Positions 26,163 to 33,744 of a stretch of 64,000 nucleotides of DNA are shown in pieces (the stretch's first letter is position 1; each line of letters opens with the position of its first letter). This DNA is from Lachnospiraceae bacterium (lineage in GTDB: Bacteria > Bacillota > Clostridia > Lachnospirales > Lachnospiraceae). The translations under genes were made by a program, and so were the position numbers. The DNA lies in NCBI GenBank assembly GCA_017453065.1, contig JAFTKW010000014.1, forward strand, positions 1 to 64,000. Reading direction: 5' to 3'. The notes beneath the pieces were generated by a model. The model did not search any database and was not told the origin of the DNA. It saw only the letters and a list, made by a program, of their open reading frames with translations.

Positions 26163-27329
26163 ATGATTCGATTCTTGATAAATCAATTTATTGGCAAAGA
26201 TCCTGACCCGCAGGATCCTATAGTTCGTCAAAAGTATGGAGTCTTAAGTGGATGGGTTGGAATCTGCTTTAACCTGCTCCTTTTTGCAGGCAAATTACTA
26301 GTAGGAATTCTAAGCAATTCTATCGCTATTCTAGCAGATGCTTTCAACAATCTCTCCGATGCAGGCTCTTCCATTATTACGCTGATTGGATTTAAAATCG
26401 CAGGTCAAAAGCCTGACTCCGACCACCCATTTGGTCATGGACGACTGGAATACATCTCCGGACTATTGGTATCACTGATCATCATTTATATGGGGATAGA
26501 ATTGGTGCGTACTTCCTTTGACCGTATCCTTCATCCACAAGACCTATCTTTTAGTCCATTTTTGATGGTGATACTTCTGGCTTCCATCGCAATTAAGTTT
26601 TACATGTATATTTACAACCGCTCCATCAGTCGTAAGATAAAGAGTGCCGCCATGATGGCCACCGCCAAGGATAGTCTAAGTGATACCATTTCTACCTTTG
26701 TTGTCTTAATCTGTACTCTACTGGCGCATTATTATGGCTTACATCTGGATGGACTCTGCGGTATTGTTGTGGGTGTCTTTATTCTGTATACAGGATACCA
26801 GGCTGCGAAGGAAACCATTGATCCCCTTCTTGGTCAAGCTCCCGATCCCGAGTTTGTGGCGCAGATTGAAGAAATCGTCATGTCCTCACCCGTAGTAATT
26901 GGCATTCATGATTTGATTGTACACAATTATGGTCCTGGCAGAGTGATGATTTCTGTCCACGCAGAAGTACCAGCGGATGGAGATATTCTGGTAATGCATG
27001 ATGCTATCGATGTGATTGAACACTCTCTCAGAGAAAAGTTACATTGCCATGCAGTTATTCACATGGACCCTATCTGTGTAGACGATCCTGAGACAATTTC
27101 CTTAAAAGAAGAAGTCACCACCTACATAAAATCACTTAGCGAGGAACTTTCACTCCATGACTTCCGCTTGGTAAAAGGTCCAACTCACACCAATGTCATC
27201 TTCGATTTGTTGGTTCCTTATGATTTTACTATCACAGATGCTGAACTTATCAAAAACATTACTTCTTATATTCAGTCCAAAGAAGGCTGTTATTTTGCGG
27301 TAATTGAGATTGACAAAAAATATGCTTGA
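26163..27329 (+). CDS. Cation diffusion facilitator, probably manganese-type
   Basis: A 388-residue metal-ion/proton antiporter with six membrane helices in the first about 210 residues and a cytoplasmic C-terminal domain. The metal site in TM2 reads NNLSD and that in TM5 reads DSLSD. This N/D-plus-DxxxD pattern is described for Mn(II) exporters, in place of the His-containing Zn type. The C-terminal half has an extra stretch beyond the usual 300 residues. It has a weak ribosome site (GAGG). Its stop codon overlaps the promoter of the next unit. Confidence 0.9.
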   Translation: MIRFLINQFIGKDPDPQDPIVRQKYGVLSGWVGICFNLLLFAGKLLVGILSNSIAILADAFNNLSDAGSSIITLIGFKIAGQKPDSDHPFGHGRLEYISGLLVSLIIIYMGIELVRTSFDRILHPQDLSFSPFLMVILLASIAIKFYMYIYNRSISRKIKSAAMMATAKDSLSDTISTFVVLICTLLAHYYGLHLDGLCGIVVGVFILYTGYQAAKETIDPLLGQAPDPEFVAQIEEIVMSSPVVIGIHDLIVHNYGPGRVMISVHAEVPADGDILVMHDAIDVIEHSLREKLHCHAVIHMDPICVDDPETISLKEEVTTYIKSLSEELSLHDFRLVKGPTHTNVIFDLLVPYDFTITDAELIKNITSYIQSKEGCYFAVIEIDKKYA

Positions 27330-27363
27330 CATATCCAAATTTTGGGTTTACTGTAATTACAGT
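27326..27363 (+). promoter_or_regulatory. Promoter with overlapping palindromic operator
   Basis: TTGACA (27326-27331), a 17-bp spacer and TACTGT (27349-27354) form a promoter. A perfect 14-bp palindrome ACTGTAATTACAGT (27350-27363) covers the -10 element. A second palindrome TTTGTC-A-GACAAA follows at 27371-27383. This is the layout of a repressor-controlled promoter; the repressor is not in the adjacent sequence. Confidence 0.65.
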
Positions 27364-27402
27364 TGATTTATTTGTCAGACAAAAACAAAAATATTAAAGA
27401 AG

Positions 27403-27480
27403 GAGGTAACGACAAATGACCATTAGATTAACTAACATGATTCAGACACTTGAATATGGCACATTACACGCAGTTACCTC
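27403..27480 (+). promoter_or_regulatory. Shine-Dalgarno-sequestering pairing in the exporter leader
   Basis: GAGGTAAC (27403-27410), containing the ribosome site of the upstream ORF, is the exact reverse complement of GTTACCTC (27473-27480) near the ORF's own 3' end. An 8-bp helix would hide the ribosome site, and a translating ribosome would break it. Confidence 0.6.
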
Positions 27481-27496
27481 GGAGTATATTGGATAA
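27416..27496 (+). CDS. Upstream ORF (leader peptide) of the ABC exporter
   Basis: A 26-codon frame with an excellent ribosome site (AAGGAGGT 9 nt upstream), starting MTIRLTNMIQ and ending in TSEYIG. It lies between promoter 27326-27354 and intrinsic terminator 27515-27543, as leader peptides do in ribosome-mediated attenuation. The B. subtilis bmrB leader before the bmrCD exporter is a known precedent. The peptide has no signal sequence. That it regulates and is not itself an effector is inference. Confidence 0.65.
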   Translation: MTIRLTNMIQTLEYGTLHAVTSEYIG

Positions 27497-27514
27497 TTTT
27501 TCATGCTTATTTTG

Positions 27515-27543
27515 AGGAACTAGCTTTGCTGGTTCCTTTTTTT
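27515..27543 (+). terminator. Intrinsic terminator in the exporter leader (attenuator)
   Basis: A 10-bp stem (27515-27524 with 27528-27537) with a TTT loop runs into seven T. It starts 18 nt after the leader-peptide stop and 165 bp before the first ABC gene, so transcription must pass it to reach the exporter. Confidence 0.8.
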
Positions 27544-27561
27544 ATGAAAAAGACTGTCTAA

Positions 27562-27646
27562 AGGTCCGTAGCATATACTGCTATGGACCTTTCTTGCATT
27601 CATGGACCAAATTTCGCATCGCAGAGAAAACCTGTGACTTCTCTGC
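27562..27646 (+). other. Two further hairpins in the exporter leader
   Basis: Hairpin A has 12 paired bases (27562-27573 with 27579-27590, one G-U). Hairpin B has 8 (27621-27628 with 27639-27646). GGTCC in arm 1 of A could alternatively pair with GGACC at 27604-27608. The leader thus has scope for alternative folds. No other gene lies in 27544-27708. Confidence 0.5.
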
Positions 27647-27708
27647 TCTTCCACAATGCAGATAGTATCCAATTCACGAGGGGACGACATCGAAGGGAGG
27701 ACAAAAAA

Positions 27709-29439
27709 ATGAAGAAATTATCAACGCATATCCGCGAGCATTTAGGTGCATACCTTTTGGCGACCTTTTCGCTTGTTACTTGCACATCTTTGGATATGCT
27801 CTCTCCACAGCTTACCAAAAGCATCATTGATGATGTAATTGGCAAAGGAGAAATAAACAAGCTTACATATTTATTGCTTGGCATACTTGGTATCGGCATA
27901 GCACGATTCATTTTCGGATATATCAAGGAATTTGTATTTGATAGAACCGGTGCTAGAATCGCTGCAAACATGCGATCCGATTTGTTTAAACATGTACAAA
28001 AACTTTCACCTGAGTTCTTTGACCGCACAGGTACCGGTGAATTGATGAGCCGAGTAAAGGACGACATTGACCGCATCTGGGACGGTATCACTTACGTAGG
28101 AATGCTGGTGATTGAGGTAGTCATCCATGTATCCATGGTGCTCTTTTGCATGTACAGACTGAATTGGAAGCTGGCGCTTCTTCCAACTGTCTGCATGATC
28201 TTTTGCGGATTCCTTGCTGTTTATCTGGAAAAGAAGCTGGACAAAGTTTACGAAGATATCAGTGACGAAAACGCAAAGCTTAACACCGTTGCTGAAGAAA
28301 ACTTAGGTGGTGTTCGTACCGTCAAGGCATTTGCTAGAGAAAAATTTGAAATCAAAAAATTCCTTTCTCACAACAACCGATACTACGAACTAAACATGCA
28401 GCAGTCCAAGGTATTTGTGAAATACCATCCGCTGTTTTCTGCCATCACCAAACTACTTCCATTGGTTGTTTTGTTGGTCGGCGGTTACTTTGTAATTTAC
28501 GAGGACTTCTCCTTAGGTTCTCTTGGTGCTTTTGTAGAATATTCCAACAACATTGTTTGGCCTATGGAGATGGTAGGTTGGCTGGCCAACAGCGTATCCT
28601 CCGCTTTCTCCTCCAACAAAAAAATCAAGAAAATCTACAGTGAAATTCCAGATATCAAAGAAAAAGAAAATCCTGTAGTATTACCAGAAGTCAAAGGTAA
28701 AGTAACCTTTGAAGGCGTTGGATTTAAACGAGGTGACAGACAGATTCTATCCGATATCAGTTTCTCTGTAGATGCTGGAACAACTCTCGGCATCATGGGT
28801 GCAACTGGTAGCGGCAAATCTTCCATCACCCATCTTTTGATGCGTCTTTATGACAGTCAGGAAGGTAAGATTAAACTGGATGATGTTGATATCAAGGATT
28901 TAACCTTAAAACAACTTCGCGGAAGCATCTCTCCTGTGACTCAGGATGTATTCCTTTTTTCAGATACCATTTCTGAAAATGTATCTCTTGGCCAAAAAGA
29001 TGTTTTGACCAAAGATGTAATGATGCAGGCTTGTGAGGATGCACAGGCTAGCTCCTTTATTGAAAAACTTTCCGATGGCTACGATACTGTCATCGGTGAA
29101 CGTGGCGTTGGTCTTTCCGGAGGACAGAAACAGCGTATCAGTATTGCAAGAGCTTTGTCCAAGAAAACTCCTGTACTGATTTTGGATGACTCTACTTCTG
29201 CTCTGGATATGGAAACAGAACACGCTATTTGGCAGACTTTAAACAAAATGGAAGGAATCACCAAGCTGATCATCGCTCATCGTATCAGCGCTGTTCGTCA
29301 TGCAAATCAAATCATCTATCTGGAAGATGGTCGCATTGCAGAACAAGGCACACACGAAGAGTTACTTGCCAAAAAAGGTCTCTACTACGAAACCTATATG
29401 GCTCAGTACGGCGAATTCCTTACAGAAAGTGAGGTGTAA
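27709..29439 (+). CDS. Heterodimeric ABC multidrug exporter, degenerate-site subunit
   Basis: A 576-residue fused membrane/ATPase subunit (type IV ABC exporter). Six membrane helices precede the ATPase with Walker A GATGSGKSS, Q-loop TQDVFLFS, signature LSGGQKQR, Walker B ILDDSTSALD and H-loop IAHRIS. The catalytic Glu after Walker B is replaced by Asp, the hallmark of the non-hydrolysing site in BmrCD/LmrCD-like heterodimers. The start at 27709 follows AAGGGAGG; an upstream in-frame extension to 27583 runs through the leader hairpins and is rejected. It pairs with the next gene, 3 bp downstream. Confidence 0.93.
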   Translation: MKKLSTHIREHLGAYLLATFSLVTCTSLDMLSPQLTKSIIDDVIGKGEINKLTYLLLGILGIGIARFIFGYIKEFVFDRTGARIAANMRSDLFKHVQKLSPEFFDRTGTGELMSRVKDDIDRIWDGITYVGMLVIEVVIHVSMVLFCMYRLNWKLALLPTVCMIFCGFLAVYLEKKLDKVYEDISDENAKLNTVAEENLGGVRTVKAFAREKFEIKKFLSHNNRYYELNMQQSKVFVKYHPLFSAITKLLPLVVLLVGGYFVIYEDFSLGSLGAFVEYSNNIVWPMEMVGWLANSVSSAFSSNKKIKKIYSEIPDIKEKENPVVLPEVKGKVTFEGVGFKRGDRQILSDISFSVDAGTTLGIMGATGSGKSSITHLLMRLYDSQEGKIKLDDVDIKDLTLKQLRGSISPVTQDVFLFSDTISENVSLGQKDVLTKDVMMQACEDAQASSFIEKLSDGYDTVIGERGVGLSGGQKQRISIARALSKKTPVLILDDSTSALDMETEHAIWQTLNKMEGITKLIIAHRISAVRHANQIIYLEDGRIAEQGTHEELLAKKGLYYETYMAQYGEFLTESEV

Positions 29440-29442
29440 CAC

Positions 29443-31221
29443 ATGGCCTTTAACTCTTTTAAAGAAGACGAGCAACATGTAGAACGAGGCAAAATGCAAA
29501 CCTTGCTTCGCCTCTTCTCCTATTTGCTTTCGTATAAAAAAATCATCGTGGGCGTTTTGCTGATCATGGGATTTTGCGTATTTGTTTCCCTAGTCAACCC
29601 ACTTATCATTGAAGCGGCAGTGGATACTTATATAAAGAACTTCGATTTCAAAGGACTGTTCCTCCTGCTTACCTTCGCACTAGTCATCAATGTTATTTCC
29701 ATCGTCCTTGTAAAGATGCGTATGCTTTTGATGGCAAAAGTAACCAACAAAATACTGCTTACTGTTCGTCAGGATTTGTACGCACATATTCAGACCCTGG
29801 ATTTTCACTTTTTTGACACCAGACCAACGGGTAAGATTCTCTCCCGTATTATGGGCGATATCAACTCGTTAAAGAGTGTACTCGAAAACTGTGTCACCAC
29901 ATTGATTCCAGATTTTATCTCTATCTGCGCGGTACTGGTAATCATGATTGTCAAAAGCCCATTGCTGGCATTGGCATCTTTAAGTAGTTTGCCTATCCTA
30001 GCCATTGGTCTTTGGATGATTCAGGTATATTCACACAAGCGATGGATTATTTTCCGAAAGAAATCTTCCAACTTGAATGCTTTCATTCACGAGGACATTT
30101 CTGGTATGCGCGTCATCAACAGTTTCACTGCGGAAGATGAAACCTTCGACACTTTCACAGAGCTTCTGGAAGACCATCAGGGTTCCTTCAGAAATGCCGT
30201 TCGCATCAACGATGCCTTTGGACCTATCATTGACCTTTGTTGGGGCGTTGCCTGTGCAGCTATGTACTTTGTTGGTATCGTGGTCATCGGCACAGACGAA
30301 ATCGGTGTGGGTACCTTGATTGCTTTCGGCTCCTACATTGGAATGTTCTGGCGACCAATTATGAATCTAAGTAGTTTTTACAACCAGATTATTACAAATA
30401 TTGCTGCAGCAGACCGCGTATTTGAAATCATGGACACTGTTCCTGAAATCAAAAACAAAGCGGATGCTTATAAGCTTCCTGATATTCAAGGCAATGTAAC
30501 CTTTGAAGATGTAACCTTCGCTTACTCAGATGCCCCAGATATCAAAGTCCTTGAACATGTAAACTTCCAAATCAAAGCTGGTCAGACCATCGCTCTCGTT
30601 GGTCCGACTGGAGCTGGCAAAACTACGATTGTAAACCTAATCAGCCGTTTCTACAATGCAACCGAAGGCCGCGTTATGATAGACGGACACGATGTACAGG
30701 ATGTGACCATTGAAAGTTTGCGCAAACAGATGGGTATCATGACTCAGGATAACTTCCTTTTCTCTGGTACCATTAAGGAAAACATTCGCTACGGCAAATT
30801 GGATGCAACAGATGAGGAAATCATTCAGGCTGCCAAAGCTGTAAATGCTCATGACTTTATCATGAAATTTGAAAAGGGATATGATACAGAGCTCAGCGAG
30901 CGTGGCGGTGGACTTTCCATTGGTCAAAGACAGTTGATTGCTTTTGCCAGAACCTTCGTATCCATGCCTAAGATTTTAATCTTGGACGAAGCAACCTCCA
31001 GTATTGATACACAGAACGAATTGATGGTGCAGAGAGGTATCGAAGCAATGCTGAAAGGAAGAACTTCCTTTGTCATTGCCCACAGACTTTCTACCATTCA
31101 GAGAGCTGACCTAATCTTCTACATCGACAACAAGGGGATTGTGGAAGCCGGTACAGCCAAAGAACTGATTGAGAAAAAGGGTGCCTATTACGAACTTTAT
31201 ATGGCGCAGTTTAAGGTGTAA
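29443..31221 (+). CDS. Heterodimeric ABC multidrug exporter, catalytic subunit
   Basis: A 592-residue partner of the preceding gene. It has six membrane helices, then Walker A GPTGAGKTT, Q-loop TQDNFLFSG, Walker B ILDEATSSID with the catalytic Glu, and H-loop IAHRLS. Its signature is LSIGQRQ instead of LSGGQ, the expected complement to a partner with a degenerate Walker B. The two sequences together predict one active and one inactive ATP site. It is followed 16 bp later by an acetyltransferase gene. Confidence 0.94.
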   Translation: MAFNSFKEDEQHVERGKMQTLLRLFSYLLSYKKIIVGVLLIMGFCVFVSLVNPLIIEAAVDTYIKNFDFKGLFLLLTFALVINVISIVLVKMRMLLMAKVTNKILLTVRQDLYAHIQTLDFHFFDTRPTGKILSRIMGDINSLKSVLENCVTTLIPDFISICAVLVIMIVKSPLLALASLSSLPILAIGLWMIQVYSHKRWIIFRKKSSNLNAFIHEDISGMRVINSFTAEDETFDTFTELLEDHQGSFRNAVRINDAFGPIIDLCWGVACAAMYFVGIVVIGTDEIGVGTLIAFGSYIGMFWRPIMNLSSFYNQIITNIAAADRVFEIMDTVPEIKNKADAYKLPDIQGNVTFEDVTFAYSDAPDIKVLEHVNFQIKAGQTIALVGPTGAGKTTIVNLISRFYNATEGRVMIDGHDVQDVTIESLRKQMGIMTQDNFLFSGTIKENIRYGKLDATDEEIIQAAKAVNAHDFIMKFEKGYDTELSERGGGLSIGQRQLIAFARTFVSMPKILILDEATSSIDTQNELMVQRGIEAMLKGRTSFVIAHRLSTIQRADLIFYIDNKGIVEAGTAKELIEKKGAYYELYMAQFKV

Positions 31222-31237
31222 CTGAGAGGAGTTTCAA

Positions 31238-31690
31238 ATGGTACATTTATTTGATGTAAATGAAGAAAATTGGATTGATATTATCAAACTTAGTGTGAAT
31301 GAGGAACAACAAAAGTATCTTGACCGTCCAACAGGAATTATAGCGAGAGGATATATATATCGCAATTGTAATGGCCGTGTGTTTGGTATTGCCGACGATT
31401 CACAGATTATTGGAGTTGCCTTAGTTCGGGATTTCACAGAAGAACCCTTTAACTACGATTTACAACAGTTTATGATTGATAGGCGTTTTCAGAACAAGGG
31501 TTATGGAACAGAGGCATTGAGACTGATTTTAGATTTTCTAAAACGAGATGGACGATACAATGGTGTAGAAGTTTGTGTAAATCGCAAAGACACTATGGCA
31601 TTGCATGTTTATGAAAAAGTGGGTTTTGTTGACAGTGGATATATTGATGAAGACCTGCCTCATTGCTTAAATCTAATTTATCATTTGTAG
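31238..31690 (+). CDS. GNAT acetyltransferase, PaiA/BltD-like
   Basis: A 150-residue N-acetyltransferase. The acetyl-CoA site is in QNKGYGTEALRLIL (RxxGxG/A pattern), followed by ALHVYEKVGFVDSG near the end. The N-terminal pattern with NW, then L.V...Q..YL, resembles spermidine/spermine acetyltransferases such as BltD and PaiA. In B. subtilis bltD lies beside a multidrug pump gene, and here too the gene follows a multidrug exporter. The substrate is inference. It starts with GAGAGGAG upstream. Confidence 0.82.
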   Translation: MVHLFDVNEENWIDIIKLSVNEEQQKYLDRPTGIIARGYIYRNCNGRVFGIADDSQIIGVALVRDFTEEPFNYDLQQFMIDRRFQNKGYGTEALRLILDFLKRDGRYNGVEVCVNRKDTMALHVYEKVGFVDSGYIDEDLPHCLNLIYHL

Positions 31691-31802
31691 TTTCTGCGAA
31701 GCCACCCAGCGAGTAAGCTTGTTTACGAGCTGGGCCTGGCTCAGCTTTACCGCACCAGACACTCTTGCATAATACTTCAATTCTTCTGCTCAGGGGTTGA
31801 TT

Positions 31803-32060
31803 TGCGCACCAAATAGCCGATTTATCGTATTTGGTGTGCAGAATTTAAGGCTATATTTAAATGAAATGCTCACCAAATCGCTATTTTCAGGATTTGGTGC
31901 GCAAAATTGTCAATAAATTGATTGTATATTATCTGTATACCGACAGAATTGAGTTTTCCTTCACACTAAATTGGATTTTTAAAGATTTGGTGCGCAAGTG
32001 GGTTTACATAAGTCAAAAAAAACTGCTCACTAAATTAAGATTTTTTAATTTTGGTGTGCA
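31803..32060 (+). repeat. Array of four imperfect hairpin repeats
   Basis: Four units share the pattern GCnCACnAAAT, a 10-20-nt centre, ATTTGGTGnGCAA. They are centred near 31822, 31885, 31978 and 32042 (spacing about 63, 93, 64). Unit 1 pairs over 12 bp. Right arms are better conserved than left arms. Three variant positions are G-U pairs in plus-strand RNA but would be A-C mismatches in minus-strand RNA, so the fold fits the plus strand. They lie after the acetyltransferase gene, in a 455-bp interval with no convincing gene. Confidence 0.75.
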
Positions 32061-32079
32061 AAGCATTAGAACAGATAAA

Positions 32080-32115
32080 GGTTGAGCCAATTCTTTCTAA
32101 AGAATTGGCTCAACC
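32080..32115. terminator. Bidirectional terminator between converging genes
   Basis: A perfect 17-bp stem (32080-32096 with 32099-32115) with a minimal 2-nt loop. The flanking sequence is only moderately T-rich. It lies between the plus-strand hairpin array and the minus-strand gene at 32146. Confidence 0.75.
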
Positions 32116-32145
32116 TATTTAAACATTTATTTCAAATCACTTAGT

Positions 32146-32835
32146 CTATGCCGCTTGCATATCTCCGCTAGCTACTTCTGGCTGCTGGGCAGTCTCTCCA
32201 CCACCGGAAGTGTATCTCATGGTAGTTCTGGTTTCTCCACCAGCCACATAGGTTTTGCCGCACTCTGGGCAAATCGCTGTCTTTAAAGAAACAGAAACGC
32301 TTACTAGTTCTGCATCCTCTTTCTGGTCTTCTCTCATGGCGTTTCTCACATGCTCATACTCATGGGATAAAACTGCGCTAGCTGCACTCTGAGGCGAAAT
32401 CTTTTGTGGAGATTTGAAAGATACGTTTCCCTCATTGGATCCATCTACATACTTGCGATTTTCACAAGTTTCGCATTCCTCGTCGCCCATGCTCTCATCA
32501 GAATGTACTTTTCCAGCTTCTGTTTCCATATGTAACTGCTCTTCTTGCATCTCCTTGACAACTTTGTCCAAGTGTGGATTGAGATTTGCGGCATCTCTAG
32601 GCGTCTTGCCTTTCAATACTTCCATGGCAACTTCTCGATCATGTTGCATCTCCTCTGGAGTTTTGATTACTCTTTCGGTTTCTACATTGGAATAAACCTT
32701 TGGAACTTTATCTACAGGAGAAAGAACGTCATGGTTTCCTATCGCAGCCTGATTCATCACACTGCGCGCAGTATTTCCAATATACATTGCTGTATTGATA
32801 TAGCTTGGATAATAACCAACTGGGGAAATCCTCAT
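32146..32835 (-). CDS. SprA-like protein with HExxH metallopeptidase motif
   Basis: A 229-residue protein. A region near 145-160 has SAVLSHEYEHVRNA, an HExxH zinc-protease motif. The later CPECGKTYVAGGET is a Cys-pair knuckle, and an earlier CETCENRKYVDGS contains another CxxC. This combination resembles the SprA-related putative metalloprotease family. The middle is acidic and helical (Glu-rich, about 70-110). There is no signal peptide or membrane segment. It is a single-gene unit. Protease activity is inferred from the motif only. Confidence 0.7.
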   Translation of the reverse strand: MRISPVGYYPSYINTAMYIGNTARSVMNQAAIGNHDVLSPVDKVPKVYSNVETERVIKTPEEMQHDREVAMEVLKGKTPRDAANLNPHLDKVVKEMQEEQLHMETEAGKVHSDESMGDEECETCENRKYVDGSNEGNVSFKSPQKISPQSAASAVLSHEYEHVRNAMREDQKEDAELVSVSVSLKTAICPECGKTYVAGGETRTTMRYTSGGGETAQQPEVASGDMQAA

Positions 32836-32972
32836 CTCTCTCTCCTTTCTCAGTGCAATCCACTATAAGACGCGTCTTTAAATATCTGATTCCAAAATCT
32901 CTGAAGTCTATCTCTATATCTCTATATCTATATGCCTATCTCTCGCCTTACACCACAAACATATTATACCAC

Positions 32973-33635
32973 TTAAGACTCCATAATGACAAGCAGGCAG
33001 CCTTCTTCCACCTTGATACATACATCTTCTCCTGCAAAGGAATTGCTGACACCAAGTGGAAAAGAAGGTTCTAATACCTCATCCTCTATCTCATACTCTA
33101 AGCCTTCTATGGTCACTCCTTTTGCACTTCCGCCAAAAGCAAAAATAGATATTCTTCCCTTTTCCTTTTCAGGAAGATAGATACATTCATCCTTGAGCAT
33201 CAAAATGGTCTGACCTCTATCCAAGATAAATCCATCGCATCCCTGTTCTTTCAAATAAAGTAGGCACTGCAGGTTTGCCAAGGTATGGTCTAATTGACCG
33301 CCAAGTGCTCCCAGCAGGTAAAATGTCTCGCATCCCTGCTCTATACCTTCCATGATAGCTACCAAGGTATCCGTCTCATCTTTTTCGGTTGGAAGTTCTA
33401 TCACCTGAGCCTTGCTACGGTCTATCTTTTTGCGTTCCGATATACTTACAGAATCAAAATCACCGATACAGATATCCGCCGAGATGCCAAGCGCCTCTAA
33501 GTATTTCACACCACCGTCTGCTGCAATGACCAAATTGTCTCCAGGTGTTTCCATGCAGGCTTTAAATTTCGCCTTCAATCTTTCATCTACCACACATTCT
33601 CCTGCACACAAAATAAAGCATTTTTTACTTGCCAT
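32973..33635 (-). CDS. thiN: Thiamine pyrophosphokinase
   Basis: A 220-residue enzyme transferring pyrophosphate from ATP to thiamine. It shows VIAADGGVKYLEALGI, DICIGDFDSVS and the Asp/Thr-rich PTEKDETDT motif of the ATP/Mg site. GALGGQLDHTLANLQ and a C-terminal thiamine-binding half (about 140-218) follow. Length is typical. It diverges from the YgjP-type gene and is far from other thiamine genes. No TPP riboswitch is visible upstream in the 109-bp gap. Confidence 0.95.
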   Translation of the reverse strand: MASKKCFILCAGECVVDERLKAKFKACMETPGDNLVIAADGGVKYLEALGISADICIGDFDSVSISERKKIDRSKAQVIELPTEKDETDTLVAIMEGIEQGCETFYLLGALGGQLDHTLANLQCLLYLKEQGCDGFILDRGQTILMLKDECIYLPEKEKGRISIFAFGGSAKGVTIEGLEYEIEDEVLEPSFPLGVSNSFAGEDVCIKVEEGCLLVIMES

Positions 33636-33744
33636 ATATTACCTCACATCAAAACATTTATTACAATGATTGAAAACCCAAATCTGTTGTTTTACAATTA
33701 CAGTAACACCAAAAATTAAATTGCATCACAGAAAAGGATTTGCC

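Noticed and set aside
27583-27708. Upstream extension of the first ABC exporter gene to 27583
   Set aside because: It would translate through two stable leader hairpins without a ribosome site, whereas the ATG at 27709 has AAGGGAGG.
31704-31733. A hairpin with CCCAGC/GCTGGG arms just after the acetyltransferase gene, as a terminator
   Set aside because: There is no T run after it on either strand, and the same bases form part of an open minus-strand frame; its meaning is unclear.
31803-32060. CRISPR array
   Set aside because: Units are palindromic and imperfect with unequal spacing (63, 93, 64), and no cas genes are present.
31861-32085. A 74-codon plus-strand frame in the hairpin array
   Set aside because: It runs through the hairpin repeats, which produce a repeated DLVRK peptide; there is no ribosome site and no protein-like pattern.
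31238-32115. Type III toxin-antitoxin (RNA repeats plus toxin)
   Set aside because: In that system repeats lie upstream of the toxin gene and a terminator sits between them. Here the repeats follow an acetyltransferase gene and the next gene is on the other strand.
33636-33744. TPP riboswitch upstream of thiN
   Set aside because: No conserved TPP-riboswitch core is visible in this short gap on either strand.
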